The notes under the pieces were generated by a model that was not told the DNA's origin, made no database searches, and was given only the letters and a program-made list of their open reading frames with translations. Source: Streptomyces apricus (GTDB taxonomy: Bacteria; Actinomycetota; Actinomycetes; Streptomycetales; Streptomycetaceae). From it: DNA of 38,699 bases. This document shows positions 25,118-33,092 of the stretch, piece by piece. How positions within the stretch are numbered: position 1 is the first letter of the stretch; each line of letters begins with the position of its first letter. The stretch covers positions 195,507-234,205 of the forward strand of contig NZ_VDFC01000004.1 in NCBI RefSeq assembly GCF_008369065.1, in the 5' to 3' direction. Made by a program: the position numbers and the translations under genes.

Positions 25118-25146
25118 TTGTGCTCGCTGTAAGCACCGCTTACCTG
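25118..25146 (+). promoter_or_regulatory. Candidate MFS-gene promoter with palindrome
   Basis: TTGTGC (25118-25123) and TACCTG (25141-25146) are 17 bases apart. A palindrome GTAAGC-ACC-GCTTAC (25129-25143) overlaps the spacer and -10, making a likely repressor site. The promoter would give a short leader before ATG 25182. Confidence 0.45.
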
Positions 25147-25181
25147 AGCTTCTGCGAACGACGGAAAACCGGGGGTCCTCC

Positions 25182-26468
25182 ATGCCGTTCACGTCCCTGA
25201 GCGTGAGACGCGCCGCCCGCGAGACCGTCTCCGGGCTCCCCCGTGAGTTCTGGTGGCTGTGGACGAGCACGCTCGTCAACCGGCTCGGCGCCTTCGTCGC
25301 CACCTTCATGGCCCTGTACCTCACGCTCGACCGCGGCTACTCCGCCTCGTACGCCGGGCTCGTCGCCTCGCTGCACGGGCTCGGCGGCGTGATCTCCTCC
25401 CTCGGCGCGGGCGTGCTGACGGACCGGCTCGGACGGCGGCCCACCCTCCTCCTCGCCCAGTCGTCCACCGCGGTCTCCGTCGCGCTGCTCGGCTTCATGC
25501 ACCACCCGGTGGCCATCGCGGCCGTCGCCTTCCTCGTCGGCATGGCGTCCAACGCCTCCCGCCCCGCCGTGCAGGCGATGATCGCCGACATCGTGCGGCC
25601 CGAGGACCGGGTCCGGGCCTTCTCCCTCAACTACTGGGCGATCAACCTCGGGTTCGCCGTCTCCTCCGCCGCGGCCGGGTTCATCGCCCAGTACAGCTAC
25701 CTCGCCGGCTTCCTCCTGGAGGCCGCGATGACGATGGTCTGCGCGGTCGTCGTCTTCGCCAAGCTCCCCGAGTCGCGGCCCCGGCCGGTGGACAAGGTGG
25801 CCGGGGCACCCGAGGTGGGCCTGCGGACGGTGCTGCGCGACGGGCGCTTCATGAGCGTCGTCGGGCTGTCCTTCCTGGTCGCGCTGATCTTCCAGCAGGG
25901 GTTCGTGGGACTGCCGGTGGCGATGGGCGAGGCCGGGTTCACGCCCGCCGACTACGGCCTGGTGATCGCGGTCAACGGCGTGCTGATCGTCGTCCTGCAG
26001 ATCCCGGTCACCCGGTTCATCCAGGACCGGGACCCGCGGCGGCTCCTCGTCGTCTCGTCGCTCCTGGCCGGGTACGGGTTCGGGCTCACCGCCTTCGCCG
26101 GCTCGCTCGGCGTCTTCATGCTCACCATCTGCGTCTGGACCCTCGCCGAGGTCGTCAACGCGCCCACCCAGACCGGGCTCGTCGTACGCCTCTCCCCCAC
26201 GCAGGGCCGCGGCCGGTACCAGGGCATGTACACGATGTCCTGGTCCGTCGCCGCCCTCGTCGCGCCCCTGGTGTCCGGCGTCGTCATCGACCGGTACGGG
26301 GCCGCGTGGCTGTGGGGCCTGTGCGCGGTCGTCGGCACGGTGGCGGGCGTGGGGTATGCGGCACTCATGCGGACGCTGCCCGACGAGAACGCCGACCAGC
26401 ATTCCGTGCCTGTCGCCGGGGTGCCGCCGACCGCCACCTCGCAGGACGACGTCGTCCCCGCGGGCTGA
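25182..26468 (+). CDS. MFS transporter, drug/metabolite exporter type
   Basis: 428 residues with about 12 hydrophobic segments. The major-facilitator motif between helices 2 and 3 is seen as [14 protein letters not shown]; a second copy-like RDPRRLLVV lies between helices 8 and 9. The central loop ([18 protein letters not shown]) separates the two six-helix halves. Export of a drug or metabolite by proton exchange is the usual role of such proteins; the substrate is not evident. ATG 25182 follows GGGGG about 12 bases upstream and is the first Met before helix 1. A palindrome in its promoter suggests a local repressor, though none is encoded next to it. Confidence 0.88.
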   Translation: MPFTSLSVRRAARETVSGLPREFWWLWTSTLVNRLGAFVATFMALYLTLDRGYSASYAGLVASLHGLGGVISSLGAGVLTDRLGRRPTLLLAQSSTAVSVALLGFMHHPVAIAAVAFLVGMASNASRPAVQAMIADIVRPEDRVRAFSLNYWAINLGFAVSSAAAGFIAQYSYLAGFLLEAAMTMVCAVVVFAKLPESRPRPVDKVAGAPEVGLRTVLRDGRFMSVVGLSFLVALIFQQGFVGLPVAMGEAGFTPADYGLVIAVNGVLIVVLQIPVTRFIQDRDPRRLLVVSSLLAGYGFGLTAFAGSLGVFMLTICVWTLAEVVNAPTQTGLVVRLSPTQGRGRYQGMYTMSWSVAALVAPLVSGVVIDRYGAAWLWGLCAVVGTVAGVGYAALMRTLPDENADQHSVPVAGVPPTATSQDDVVPAG

Positions 26469-26526
26469 GCGGCACACGCACTCCCGGAACCGGAAGCGAG
26501 CCCGTACCTCGAAGAGCCCGCGCTCC

Positions 26527-27021
26527 TCAGGGATGCATCCGCGCCCCCTTCACCACCTTGTCCACCGCACCCCGCGCGCCGTACACCGCGAGGCCGACCA
26601 GGTCCAGCTCCGCGGTCGGTACGGCCCGTACCGCCGCCCGGTTGTCGCGGTCGTTGCCGGTGGTGAACAGGTCGGACGTGAACAGCGCGCGGGGCAGGGC
26701 GCGGGAGAGGGCCTTGCCGTGCGCCGCCTTCAGCGTCTCCTTCGTCCCCTCGAAGACCAGGACCGGCTGGCGGAACATCGGCAGGTAGCCGACCCCGTCG
26801 GCGTCCGCGTACGGCTCCCCGACCACCTCGGGGACCGACGGGCCGAGCCCGCTCACGAGGAACGCGGTCACGTTCAGCCGCTGCCACGGTTCGAGGTCGT
26901 CCCGCAGCAGGACAGCGATCTTGGTGTCGAAACGGACGGGGGCTCCGGTGGGGGCTTCGGCGGAAGTTCCGGTGGAGGCTCCGGTCGGGGCGGGTCCCGC
27001 GGGAAGGTGTTCGGCGTTCAT
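26527..27021 (-). CDS. DUF2000-family protein
   Basis: 164 residues. After an Ala/Pro/Thr-rich first 28 residues, VRFDTKIAVLLRDDLEPWQR begins the DUF2000 domain, with VTAFLVSGLG and VLVFEGTKETLKAAHGKAL as further conserved blocks and a C-terminal AVYGARGAVDKVVKGARMHP. DUF2000 proteins have a peptidyl-tRNA hydrolase-like fold, but their role is unproven. It faces an AraC-type regulator across 49 bases; this divergent pairing occurs widely in actinobacteria, as I recall. The ATG at 27021 gives the usual length. Confidence 0.8.
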   Translation of the reverse strand: MNAEHLPAGPAPTGASTGTSAEAPTGAPVRFDTKIAVLLRDDLEPWQRLNVTAFLVSGLGPSVPEVVGEPYADADGVGYLPMFRQPVLVFEGTKETLKAAHGKALSRALPRALFTSDLFTTGNDRDNRAAVRAVPTAELDLVGLAVYGARGAVDKVVKGARMHP

Positions 27022-27070
27022 GTAATGAGACTGCCGGGCCCCGCACGCGCCCGTCTTGTACGTTCTTTGC

Positions 27071-27901
27071 ATGGTCGACCGGCGTGAGGTCTCCGCGTGG
27101 CGCCCGAGCGTGCCGGGTGTCGTGGAGGTGTTCCACGCCCACTTCACGGAGTACGCGTACCCGATGCACGTCCACGACGCGTGGACCCTGCTGATCGTCG
27201 ACGCCGGCGCGGTGCGCTACGACCTCGACCGGCACGAGCACGGCACCCCGGACGGCACCGTCTCGCTGCTGCCGCCGCACGTCCCGCACAACGGCTCGCC
27301 GATCACCGCGGACGGCTTCCGCAAGCGGGTCCTGTACCTGGACCTCAGCCGGCTCGACGAGACGTACATCGGCCCCGCCGTGGACACCCCCGACTTCGTC
27401 GACCCCGTGCTGCGGCGGCGGGTCGGGCAGCTGCACACCGCCCTCGCCCGCCCGGGCGACGAGCTGGAGGCGGAGAGCAGGCTGACCCTGATCGGCGAAC
27501 GGCTGCGCGGCCACCTGCGCCCCGCCCCCGCCACCCGCGCCGGGAGCGGCGGGCACGCGTCCGCCGGGAGCGGCGGGCACGCCGACCACCCGCTCGCCCG
27601 CCGGCTGCGCGAGCTCCTCGACGAACGCCTCCTCCAGGGCGTCACCCTCCAGGAGGCGGCCGGTCTGGTGCATGCGCACCCCGCCCACCTGGTGCGGGCG
27701 TTCAGCGGCGCGTACGGGATACCGCCGCACCAGTACGTGATGTCGCGGCGGGTGGAGCGCGCCCGCCGGCTGCTGCTGGAGGGCGGCACGCCGGGCGAGG
27801 TGGCCGCGGCGACCGGCTTCTACGACCAGTCGCACCTGACCCGCCACTTCAAACGGCTGGTCGGGGTGGCGCCGGGCCGCTACCGCGCCGGTCCGCGCTG
27901 A
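27071..27901 (+). CDS. AraC-family transcriptional regulator
   Basis: 276 residues. The N-terminal cupin (about 5-110) has YPMHVHDAWTLLIVDAGAVR and LLPPHVPHNG, with histidines that may hold a ligand or metal. The C-terminal pair of HTH motifs (about 175-276) is complete: LQEAAGLVHAHPAHLVRAF and GEVAAATGFYDQSHLTRHFK with the GVAPGRYR end. A GHA-rich linker with two near-identical AGSGGHA units joins the halves. ATG 27071 starts MVDRREVSAW; an alternative start is 5 codons upstream. It probably controls the divergent DUF2000 gene. The stop lies in the first copy of an 18-bp tandem duplication and overlaps the next convergent gene. Confidence 0.9.
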   Translation: MVDRREVSAWRPSVPGVVEVFHAHFTEYAYPMHVHDAWTLLIVDAGAVRYDLDRHEHGTPDGTVSLLPPHVPHNGSPITADGFRKRVLYLDLSRLDETYIGPAVDTPDFVDPVLRRRVGQLHTALARPGDELEAESRLTLIGERLRGHLRPAPATRAGSGGHASAGSGGHADHPLARRLRELLDERLLQGVTLQEAAGLVHAHPAHLVRAFSGAYGIPPHQYVMSRRVERARRLLLEGGTPGEVAAATGFYDQSHLTRHFKRLVGVAPGRYRAGPR

Positions 27902-29700
27902 GCGTCGTACAGGTGCTGAGCGTCGTACAGGTTCCGGGGGCGCACCGCGTCCGCCGTCCCGTACAGCTCCAGGCGGGAGTGCAGCGGCCCCTCGAAGTCG
28001 GGTACGTCGATCTGGTCGAACTCGGTCACCTCGTTGATGCCGACGGTCGCGCTGTACGGGGCGAGGCCGTCGATCCTCATCAGGCCGGCGCGGCCGTTGG
28101 TGACGCGGATGTTCCCGTGCGTGAAGCGCGCGCCGAAGAGCGGCCCGGCGCTGGCGTCGCCGCCGTGGCGCCCGTCGTTGGTGACGGTGATGTCGGTACG
28201 GACGTTCGCGAAGGGCAGGCCGCGGTGCGAGTCGAACGTGCCCGCGCGCATGTCACCGCGTGACCAGACGTTGTACGAGGACAGCCCCTCCACGTTGATG
28301 CCGTGCAGCTGGGTGCCCGCGGGCGCCGGTGTCGTGCGCCGCTCGATCGTGAAGCGGTCGACGAGGTTGTCGTGCGAGCCCTCGCGGCAGAAGTACGGGT
28401 GGTGCGAGCCGCGTCCCGCGACGCGGGTGTCGCGCAGGGTGCAGGCCGAGGCGGCGACCAGCCCGAAGCCGTTGTCCGTGTGCCGCACCACCACGTCCTC
28501 GGCCCAGCAGTCGTACGCGCACTGGAAGGTGACGCCGTTGTAGCCCTTGTCCAGGAGGTGCGGCTGCTGCGGGGTCTCCACCGCCTCCAGGGTGAGGCCC
28601 TCCACGCCGGACCCGGTCAGCGCCTCCACGTGGGTGGTCAGGCGCGGGTCCCACTCCGGGCGCAGGTCGAGCGGGAGCGGCCGCTCCAGGGTGATCCGCC
28701 GGCCCCGCACGCGCGTGATGCGCACGGGCCACTCGTACGGGACGTAGCTGGTCAGCTTGGTCTTGTCGTCCCAGCGGTACGCCCGCGGGCCCGGGCCGTC
28801 GCCCGCCATGTGCTGCAGGAGCGTGTGGTCCGCGTCGTCGGCGAGGCAGAGGAGGACGAGGTCGCCGGGCGCGAGCCGCCCCGAGCCCGCCGCACCCGTA
28901 ACGGTCACCGCGTCCGCCGGGTCCGCCGTGTCCGCCGCGGTCACCGTCCAGGAGCCCCGGTGGGCCGGTTCGAGCGTGGTCAGCGTCCGCCACTCGTCCC
29001 TCCTGTTGCCCGTCCAGCCCTCGAAGGGCCACTCCCGGGCGCGGATCGCGTCCGTCAGGCTCGTGAAGCGGTCCGCGGGACAGAGCCAGACGAGGCCGCC
29101 CGCCCAGGACCAGGACGACTTGTCGCCGCCGTAGCGCGAGCCGTAGGTCCCGATCAGCTCGGTGAGGCTGCGGGTCGCCCGGAGTGTCGTACGGGCGCTG
29201 CCGGCGCCGCGCAGGACGACGTTCGAGTGCCCGATGTGGATCAGGCCGTCGAGACGGTAGGTGCCGGGCGGGACGAGTACCGTGCCGCCGCCGGCCTTTC
29301 CGGCGGCGGCGACGGCACGGTTGATCGCGGGGGCGGAGTCGGCCGAGCCGTCCGCCGTGGCGCCGTACGCGCGGACGTCGGCCACCACGGGCCGGCGGGA
29401 CGGGCGCCGCGCCCCGGCCCGCTGACCGGCCCGGCCGATGTACGGGATCTGCGGGTGCGTGTAGGGGGTGCGGGCGTACTCCCGCCAGATCCCCGGCACC
29501 TGCCCGGCGCTCGTCCGCCCGGCGGTCACGGGACCGGCGGTCACTGAACCGGCGGGCGCGGGACCAGCGGTCGCCGACGAGGCAGTTGCCGGCGCGGCCG
29601 TCGCCGGTCCGCCGGTCACCGTGAGCGCCGCCACGGCTGTCGCGCCGCCGAGCAGGGCCCGTCTGGTGAGGCCCGTGCCACGGTCGCCGGAGTCACTCAT
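27880..29700 (-). CDS. Secreted right-handed beta-helix (pectate-lyase-like) protein
   Basis: 606 residues. A Tat signal is suggested by LTRRALLGGATAVAAL (about 11-26), followed by a repetitive Ala/Thr/Gly/Pro linker (about 35-70). The Pectate_lyase_3 entry motif VADVRAYGATADGSADSAPA (about 106-125) and TVLVPPGTYRLDG open a parallel beta-helix. Later turns include NNGF-like DNGFGLVAASACTLRDTRVA. Proteins of this fold are usually polysaccharide lyases or hydrolases acting outside the cell; the active residues cannot be assigned. The ATG at 29700 has AAGGTGGT upstream. The last residues (LYDAQHLYDAQR) repeat because of an 18-bp tandem duplication. Confidence 0.82.
   Translation of the reverse strand: MSDSGDRGTGLTRRALLGGATAVAALTVTGGPATAAPATASSATAGPAPAGSVTAGPVTAGRTSAGQVPGIWREYARTPYTHPQIPYIGRAGQRAGARRPSRRPVVADVRAYGATADGSADSAPAINRAVAAAGKAGGGTVLVPPGTYRLDGLIHIGHSNVVLRGAGSARTTLRATRSLTELIGTYGSRYGGDKSSWSWAGGLVWLCPADRFTSLTDAIRAREWPFEGWTGNRRDEWRTLTTLEPAHRGSWTVTAADTADPADAVTVTGAAGSGRLAPGDLVLLCLADDADHTLLQHMAGDGPGPRAYRWDDKTKLTSYVPYEWPVRITRVRGRRITLERPLPLDLRPEWDPRLTTHVEALTGSGVEGLTLEAVETPQQPHLLDKGYNGVTFQCAYDCWAEDVVVRHTDNGFGLVAASACTLRDTRVAGRGSHHPYFCREGSHDNLVDRFTIERRTTPAPAGTQLHGINVEGLSSYNVWSRGDMRAGTFDSHRGLPFANVRTDITVTNDGRHGGDASAGPLFGARFTHGNIRVTNGRAGLMRIDGLAPYSATVGINEVTEFDQIDVPDFEGPLHSRLELYGTADAVRPRNLYDAQHLYDAQRGPAR
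27898..27933. repeat. 18-bp tandem duplication at convergent gene ends
   Basis: CTGAGCGTCGTACAGGTG (27898-27915) and CTGAGCGTCGTACAGGTT (27916-27933) differ at one base. The first copy holds the AraC stop codon and the tail of the beta-helix gene. Confidence 0.92.
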
Positions 29701-29725
29701 GCCCGAACCACCTTCCAGGAAGGAA

Positions 29726-29741
29726 CATATCCATGGATGTG
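29726..29741. promoter_or_regulatory. Near-palindrome upstream of the beta-helix gene
   Basis: CATATCCATGGATGTG is a palindrome apart from one symmetric pair, centred on CCATGG, 26 bases before the start codon. It could be an operator. Inference from symmetry only. Confidence 0.4.
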
Positions 29742-29858
29742 AACGAAGTTCAGAGGTGCGTCGGCGGTGAGCATGACACGCCACCCCCGCGACGGAGAAG
29801 AGGCGTGCGGAGGTCAGTTAGTATGGACCAGTAGCGCGGAACAGCAGGAAGGGGAAGC

Positions 29859-30386
29859 TCAGTCAGCCGGACGCTGGGTCAGGTGGCTGAACGCGTCCAG
29901 GTTGCGCGTGGACTCGCCGCGCGACACCCGCCAGGCGTACTCCTTGCGGATGGAGGACGCGAAACCGAGTTCGAGGAGGGTGTTGAAGCTGCCGTCCGCG
30001 GCCTCCAGCACCGCGCCGAGCAGCCGGTCGACCTCGTCGGCGGTGACGGCGGCCAGCGGCAGTTTGCCCACCACGTAGACGTCGCCGAGCGGATCGACGG
30101 CGTACCCCACGCCGTAGAGCTTGAGGTTGCGCTCCAGGAGCCAGCGGTGCACCCCGGCCTCGTTCTCGTCCGGGTGGCGGATCACGAAGGCGTTCAGCGA
30201 CAGGGAGTGCCCGCCGACGAGGAGCGAGACGGTCGTCGACAGCTTCTTGGTGCCGGGGAGCTTCACCACGAAGTGGCCGCTCTCCGGACTCTCCCATTCC
30301 AGCTCGGCGTCCTTGAGGAACGCCTCGACGGTCCCGGCCGCCCGCGCCGCCTGCTCCGCCCGTTCGGTGTTCGCCGTCTCACCCAT
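29859..30386 (-). CDS. YbjN-domain protein
   Basis: 175 residues. The YbjN fold (type III secretion chaperone-like) is suggested by FVVKLPGTKKLSTTVSLLVG, HSLSLNAFVIRHPDENEAGV, LERNLKLYGVGYAVD and YVVGKLPLAAVTADEVDRLL. In E. coli YbjN affects stress tolerance and motility, but mechanism is unknown. It starts inside the end of mshA (8-base overlap), so the two genes are translationally coupled, as in other streptomycetes from memory; a link to mycothiol or stress is therefore plausible but not shown. ATG 30386 is used. Confidence 0.85.
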   Translation of the reverse strand: MGETANTERAEQAARAAGTVEAFLKDAELEWESPESGHFVVKLPGTKKLSTTVSLLVGGHSLSLNAFVIRHPDENEAGVHRWLLERNLKLYGVGYAVDPLGDVYVVGKLPLAAVTADEVDRLLGAVLEAADGSFNTLLELGFASSIRKEYAWRVSRGESTRNLDAFSHLTQRPAD

Positions 30387-31716
30387 GGTGGGAGCGTACG
30401 TGACGACGGTGTTCGAGCATCGCGGCCGTGTAGACGTCGGCCGTGGCAGCGGCGGCCGTGTCCCAGCCGAAGGACTGCGCGCGCCAGGCGGCGGCCGCGC
30501 CCATCCGGTCCGCCAGCGCCCGGTTGTCGGCGAAGTCGCGCAGCACGCGCGCGTAGTCGACGGGATCGTGGCCCGGCACCAGGAAACCCGTCTCCTTGTG
30601 GCGCACGGCGACGGGCAGACCGCCCACCGCGGCGGCGAGCACCGGCGTGCCGGCGGCCTGCGCCTCTATGGCGACGAGCCCGAAGGACTCGCTGTAGGAG
30701 GGCATCACCAGGACGGACGCGGCCCGGAACCAGTCCGCGAGCTGCTCCTGGCCGACCGGCGGCCGGAACCAGACCACATCGGCGATACCCAGGCGGGCGG
30801 CGAGCTTCTGCAGGCCCTCGGGCTTGGCGAGGCCGCTGCCGCTCGGGCCGCCCACCACGGGGACGACGATGTTCGACCGCAGCTCGGGCCGCTCGTCCAG
30901 GAGCACGGCGACCGCGCGCAGCAGCACGTCGGGCGCCTTCAGGGGCTGGATGCGGCCCGCGAAGAGCGGTATCAGGGCGTCCTGCGGGAGGCCCAGGCGG
31001 GCGCGGGCGGCGGCGCGTCCGTCGGCCGGGCGGAACCGGTCGAGGTTGACGCCCGGGTGGACGACCGCGACCTTGCGCTGCTCGGCCTCGTAGTGCCGGA
31101 CGAGCTGGTCGGCCTCCTCGGCGGTGTTGGCGACGAGGCGGTCGGCGGCACGCACGATCTGGGTCTCGCCGATGACGCGGGCCGCGGGCTCGGGGGTGTC
31201 GCCCTCGGCCAGCGCGGCGTTCTTGACCTTCGCCATGGTGTGCATGGCGTGCACCAGGGGGGCGCCCCAGCGTTCGGCGGCCAGCCAGCCGACGTGGCCG
31301 GAGAGCCAGTAGTGCGAGTGCACCAGGTCGTAGTAGCCGGGGCGGTGGCCGGCCCAGGCCTGCATCACCCCGTGCGTGAAGGCGCACAGCTGGGCGGGCA
31401 GCTCCTCCTTGGCGAGTCCTTCGTACGGTCCCGCGTCGACGTGCCGGACGAGGACGCCGGGCGCCAGCTCCACCTTGGGCGGCAGCGCCCCGGTGGTCGC
31501 GCGCGTGAAGATCTCGACCTCGATGTTGATCGCGGCCAGGCGCTGGGCCAGCTCCACGATGTAGACGTTCATGCCGCCCGCGTCGCCCGTGCCGGGCTGG
31601 TGCAGCGGTGAGGTGTGCACGGAGAGCATCGCCACGCGGCGGGGCCTGCGGTACGGACGGAGCCTCGTCGCGGTCGCCGGGGAGCGGCGCCCGAACCTGC
31701 TCACGTACTGACTCAC
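30379..31716 (-). CDS. mshA: D-inositol-3-phosphate glycosyltransferase MshA
   Basis: First committed enzyme of mycothiol synthesis, transferring GlcNAc from UDP-GlcNAc to 1L-myo-inositol-1-phosphate; 445 residues, GT4 family, GT-B fold. The N-terminal HTSPLHQPGTGDAGGMNVYI is the signature acceptor loop, followed by LVHSHYWLSG and VHAMHTMAKVKN. The C-terminal nucleotide domain has PGVNLDRF, FAGRIQPLKAPDVLL and the donor-binding ESFGLVAIEAQAAGTPVLA (EX7E). GTG 31716 has AAGGAGGAAGG upstream. The basic first 28 residues precede the family core and are usual in streptomycetes. A candidate sigma-R promoter lies upstream. It is followed by coupled ybjN. Confidence 0.95.
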   Translation of the reverse strand: MSQYVSRFGRRSPATATRLRPYRRPRRVAMLSVHTSPLHQPGTGDAGGMNVYIVELAQRLAAINIEVEIFTRATTGALPPKVELAPGVLVRHVDAGPYEGLAKEELPAQLCAFTHGVMQAWAGHRPGYYDLVHSHYWLSGHVGWLAAERWGAPLVHAMHTMAKVKNAALAEGDTPEPAARVIGETQIVRAADRLVANTAEEADQLVRHYEAEQRKVAVVHPGVNLDRFRPADGRAAARARLGLPQDALIPLFAGRIQPLKAPDVLLRAVAVLLDERPELRSNIVVPVVGGPSGSGLAKPEGLQKLAARLGIADVVWFRPPVGQEQLADWFRAASVLVMPSYSESFGLVAIEAQAAGTPVLAAAVGGLPVAVRHKETGFLVPGHDPVDYARVLRDFADNRALADRMGAAAAWRAQSFGWDTAAAATADVYTAAMLEHRRHVRSHHG

Positions 31717-31789
31717 GTGGCCTTCCTCCTTCTACGGACCGTGCTGCGGGCATGGCTGCGGCGGGGCGTGGGACACCCGTCAAGTCCTG

Positions 31790-31817
31790 AACAGCGGAAG
31801 CCCCTACTCCATTTCCA
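31790..31817 (-). promoter_or_regulatory. Candidate sigma-R-type promoter of mshA
   Basis: On the minus strand TGGAAA (31817-31812) is followed, 19 bases later, by GTT (31792-31790), close to the GGAAT-N18/19-GTT pattern of sigma-R, which is known to control thiol genes in Streptomyces. It would give a 75-base leader. Confidence 0.35.
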
Positions 31818-31948
31818 CTTCTCTCCTCTTTACCGAATCATTGCCACAAGTCGCTCAACCGTTCGAGGCACTTCTGCGTTCCGCCGCCGGGTCCCGTACT
31901 CCCGTACCGGTCCGGGTGACCACGAACGCGCCGCCTACCCTTGACCCC

Positions 31949-32758
31949 ATGAACGCCCGCGCAGCGAAACCCGTGGGAACGGTCACGCGCGGGACCACCA
32001 ACCCCAACCGCCTGCGCCGCATGGACCGCTGGATCGCGGCCACCCACGGCGCCGAGCTGCGCCGCGCCGACCGTCCCGTGGCGGTCGACCTCGGATACGG
32101 CGCCGCCCCCTGGACCGCGGTCGAGCTGCTCCGGCGTCTGCGCGGGGCCGACCCACGCGTGCGCGTGGTGGGCGTCGAGATCGACCCCGCCCGGGTCGCG
32201 GCGGCCAAGCCGTACGAGCGCGAGGGCCTCGAATTCCGGCACGGCGGCTTCGAGGTCCCGCTGCCCGGCCGCCCGTCGCTGATCCGCGCGGCGAACGTCC
32301 TGCGGCAGTACGACGAGGCCGAGGTCGCCGCGGTGTGGGCGCGGCTGTGCGCGCGGCTGGCGCCGGCGGACGCCACCTCGCGCGGCGGGCTCCTGGTCGA
32401 GGGGACCTGTGACGAGATCGGCCGCCGGCACGTGTGGGTCGCGCTCGGCCCCGAGGGCCCGCGGACCGTCACGTTCGCCACCCGTCTCGGCTCCCTGGAA
32501 CGCCCTTCCGACCTGGCCGAACGCCTCCCCAAGGCACTCATCCACCGCAATGTGCCGGGCGAGCCGGTGCACGCGTTCCTGCGCGACTTCGACCGCGCGT
32601 GGGCGGCCGCCGCGCCGTACGCCTCGTACGGTGCCCGGCAGCGCTGGATCCGGGCGGTCCGCGACCTGGCGGCCGACTGGCCGGTCACGGACGCCCTGCC
32701 GCGCTGGCGGCAGGGCGAGGTGACCGTGCGGTGGGAGGCGCTGGCGCCGGTTCCGTAA
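31949..32758 (+). CDS. Class I SAM-dependent methyltransferase-like protein
   Basis: 269 residues. VAVDLGYGAAPWTAVELLRR (about 45-64) is the cofactor-binding motif I, VVGVEIDPARVAAA is motif II with the acidic residue, and IRAANVLRQYDEAEVAAVW is a motif IV-like stretch. The start MNARAAKPVGTVTRGTTNPN carries a family-like N-terminal block. The rest (RDFDRAWAAAAPYASYGARQ) is helical. The target of methylation is unknown. It is divergent from mshA, sharing a 232-base gap. The ATG at 31949 is the best start; in-frame codons upstream to 31841 lack support. Confidence 0.75.
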   Translation: MNARAAKPVGTVTRGTTNPNRLRRMDRWIAATHGAELRRADRPVAVDLGYGAAPWTAVELLRRLRGADPRVRVVGVEIDPARVAAAKPYEREGLEFRHGGFEVPLPGRPSLIRAANVLRQYDEAEVAAVWARLCARLAPADATSRGGLLVEGTCDEIGRRHVWVALGPEGPRTVTFATRLGSLERPSDLAERLPKALIHRNVPGEPVHAFLRDFDRAWAAAAPYASYGARQRWIRAVRDLAADWPVTDALPRWRQGEVTVRWEALAPVP

Positions 32759-33092
32759 GGGATCCGGCCGCGGGAGGGACGGGGCCAGAGGGCGGGCGGG
32801 GCCGCGCGGGACGGACGGAGTCGCGGGAGGACGGACGGAGTCGCGGGACGGGCGGGGTCGCGGACATGCGGTGGGAGGAAAAAGGGAACGATCTCGCCGG
32901 GTCGTTCGTCCCATTGGGCGGGGAACGCAGGGGAGGCCGCGGCCACCTGGGCGGTGACGGAAGAAACGGGCGGTGAACAGGCGGGAGACGGGCGGCAGTT
33001 CTTGCCCGCATCTGTCGTACTGTGCGCCGGTATGGCACGATCCCCGAAGTGTGCGTAGGTCACTGACGGCGAATCAGTTGGGGGGTCGGTCC
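32759..33092. other. Intergenic region before the NlpC/P60 gene
   Basis: 334 bases, no supported gene. Three imperfect tandem units of 17-20 bases (CGCGGGACGGACGGAGT type) fill 32805-32858. GGAAC (32885-32889) with CGTC 17 bases later (32907-32910) resembles an ECF (sigma-E-like) promoter, as expected for an envelope gene, but the spacing is not checked. No recognisable ydaO/c-di-AMP riboswitch, which precedes some Streptomyces wall hydrolases. Confidence 0.4.

Noticed and set aside
24953..25324. N-terminal extension of gpmA
   Set aside because: Adds about 124 residues absent from the family; the ATG at 24952 gives the usual 253 residues.
32759..33092. ydaO-type c-di-AMP riboswitch before the NlpC/P60 gene
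   Set aside because: Some Streptomyces wall hydrolases have one, but the conserved motifs could not be found here; only G-rich repeats are present.
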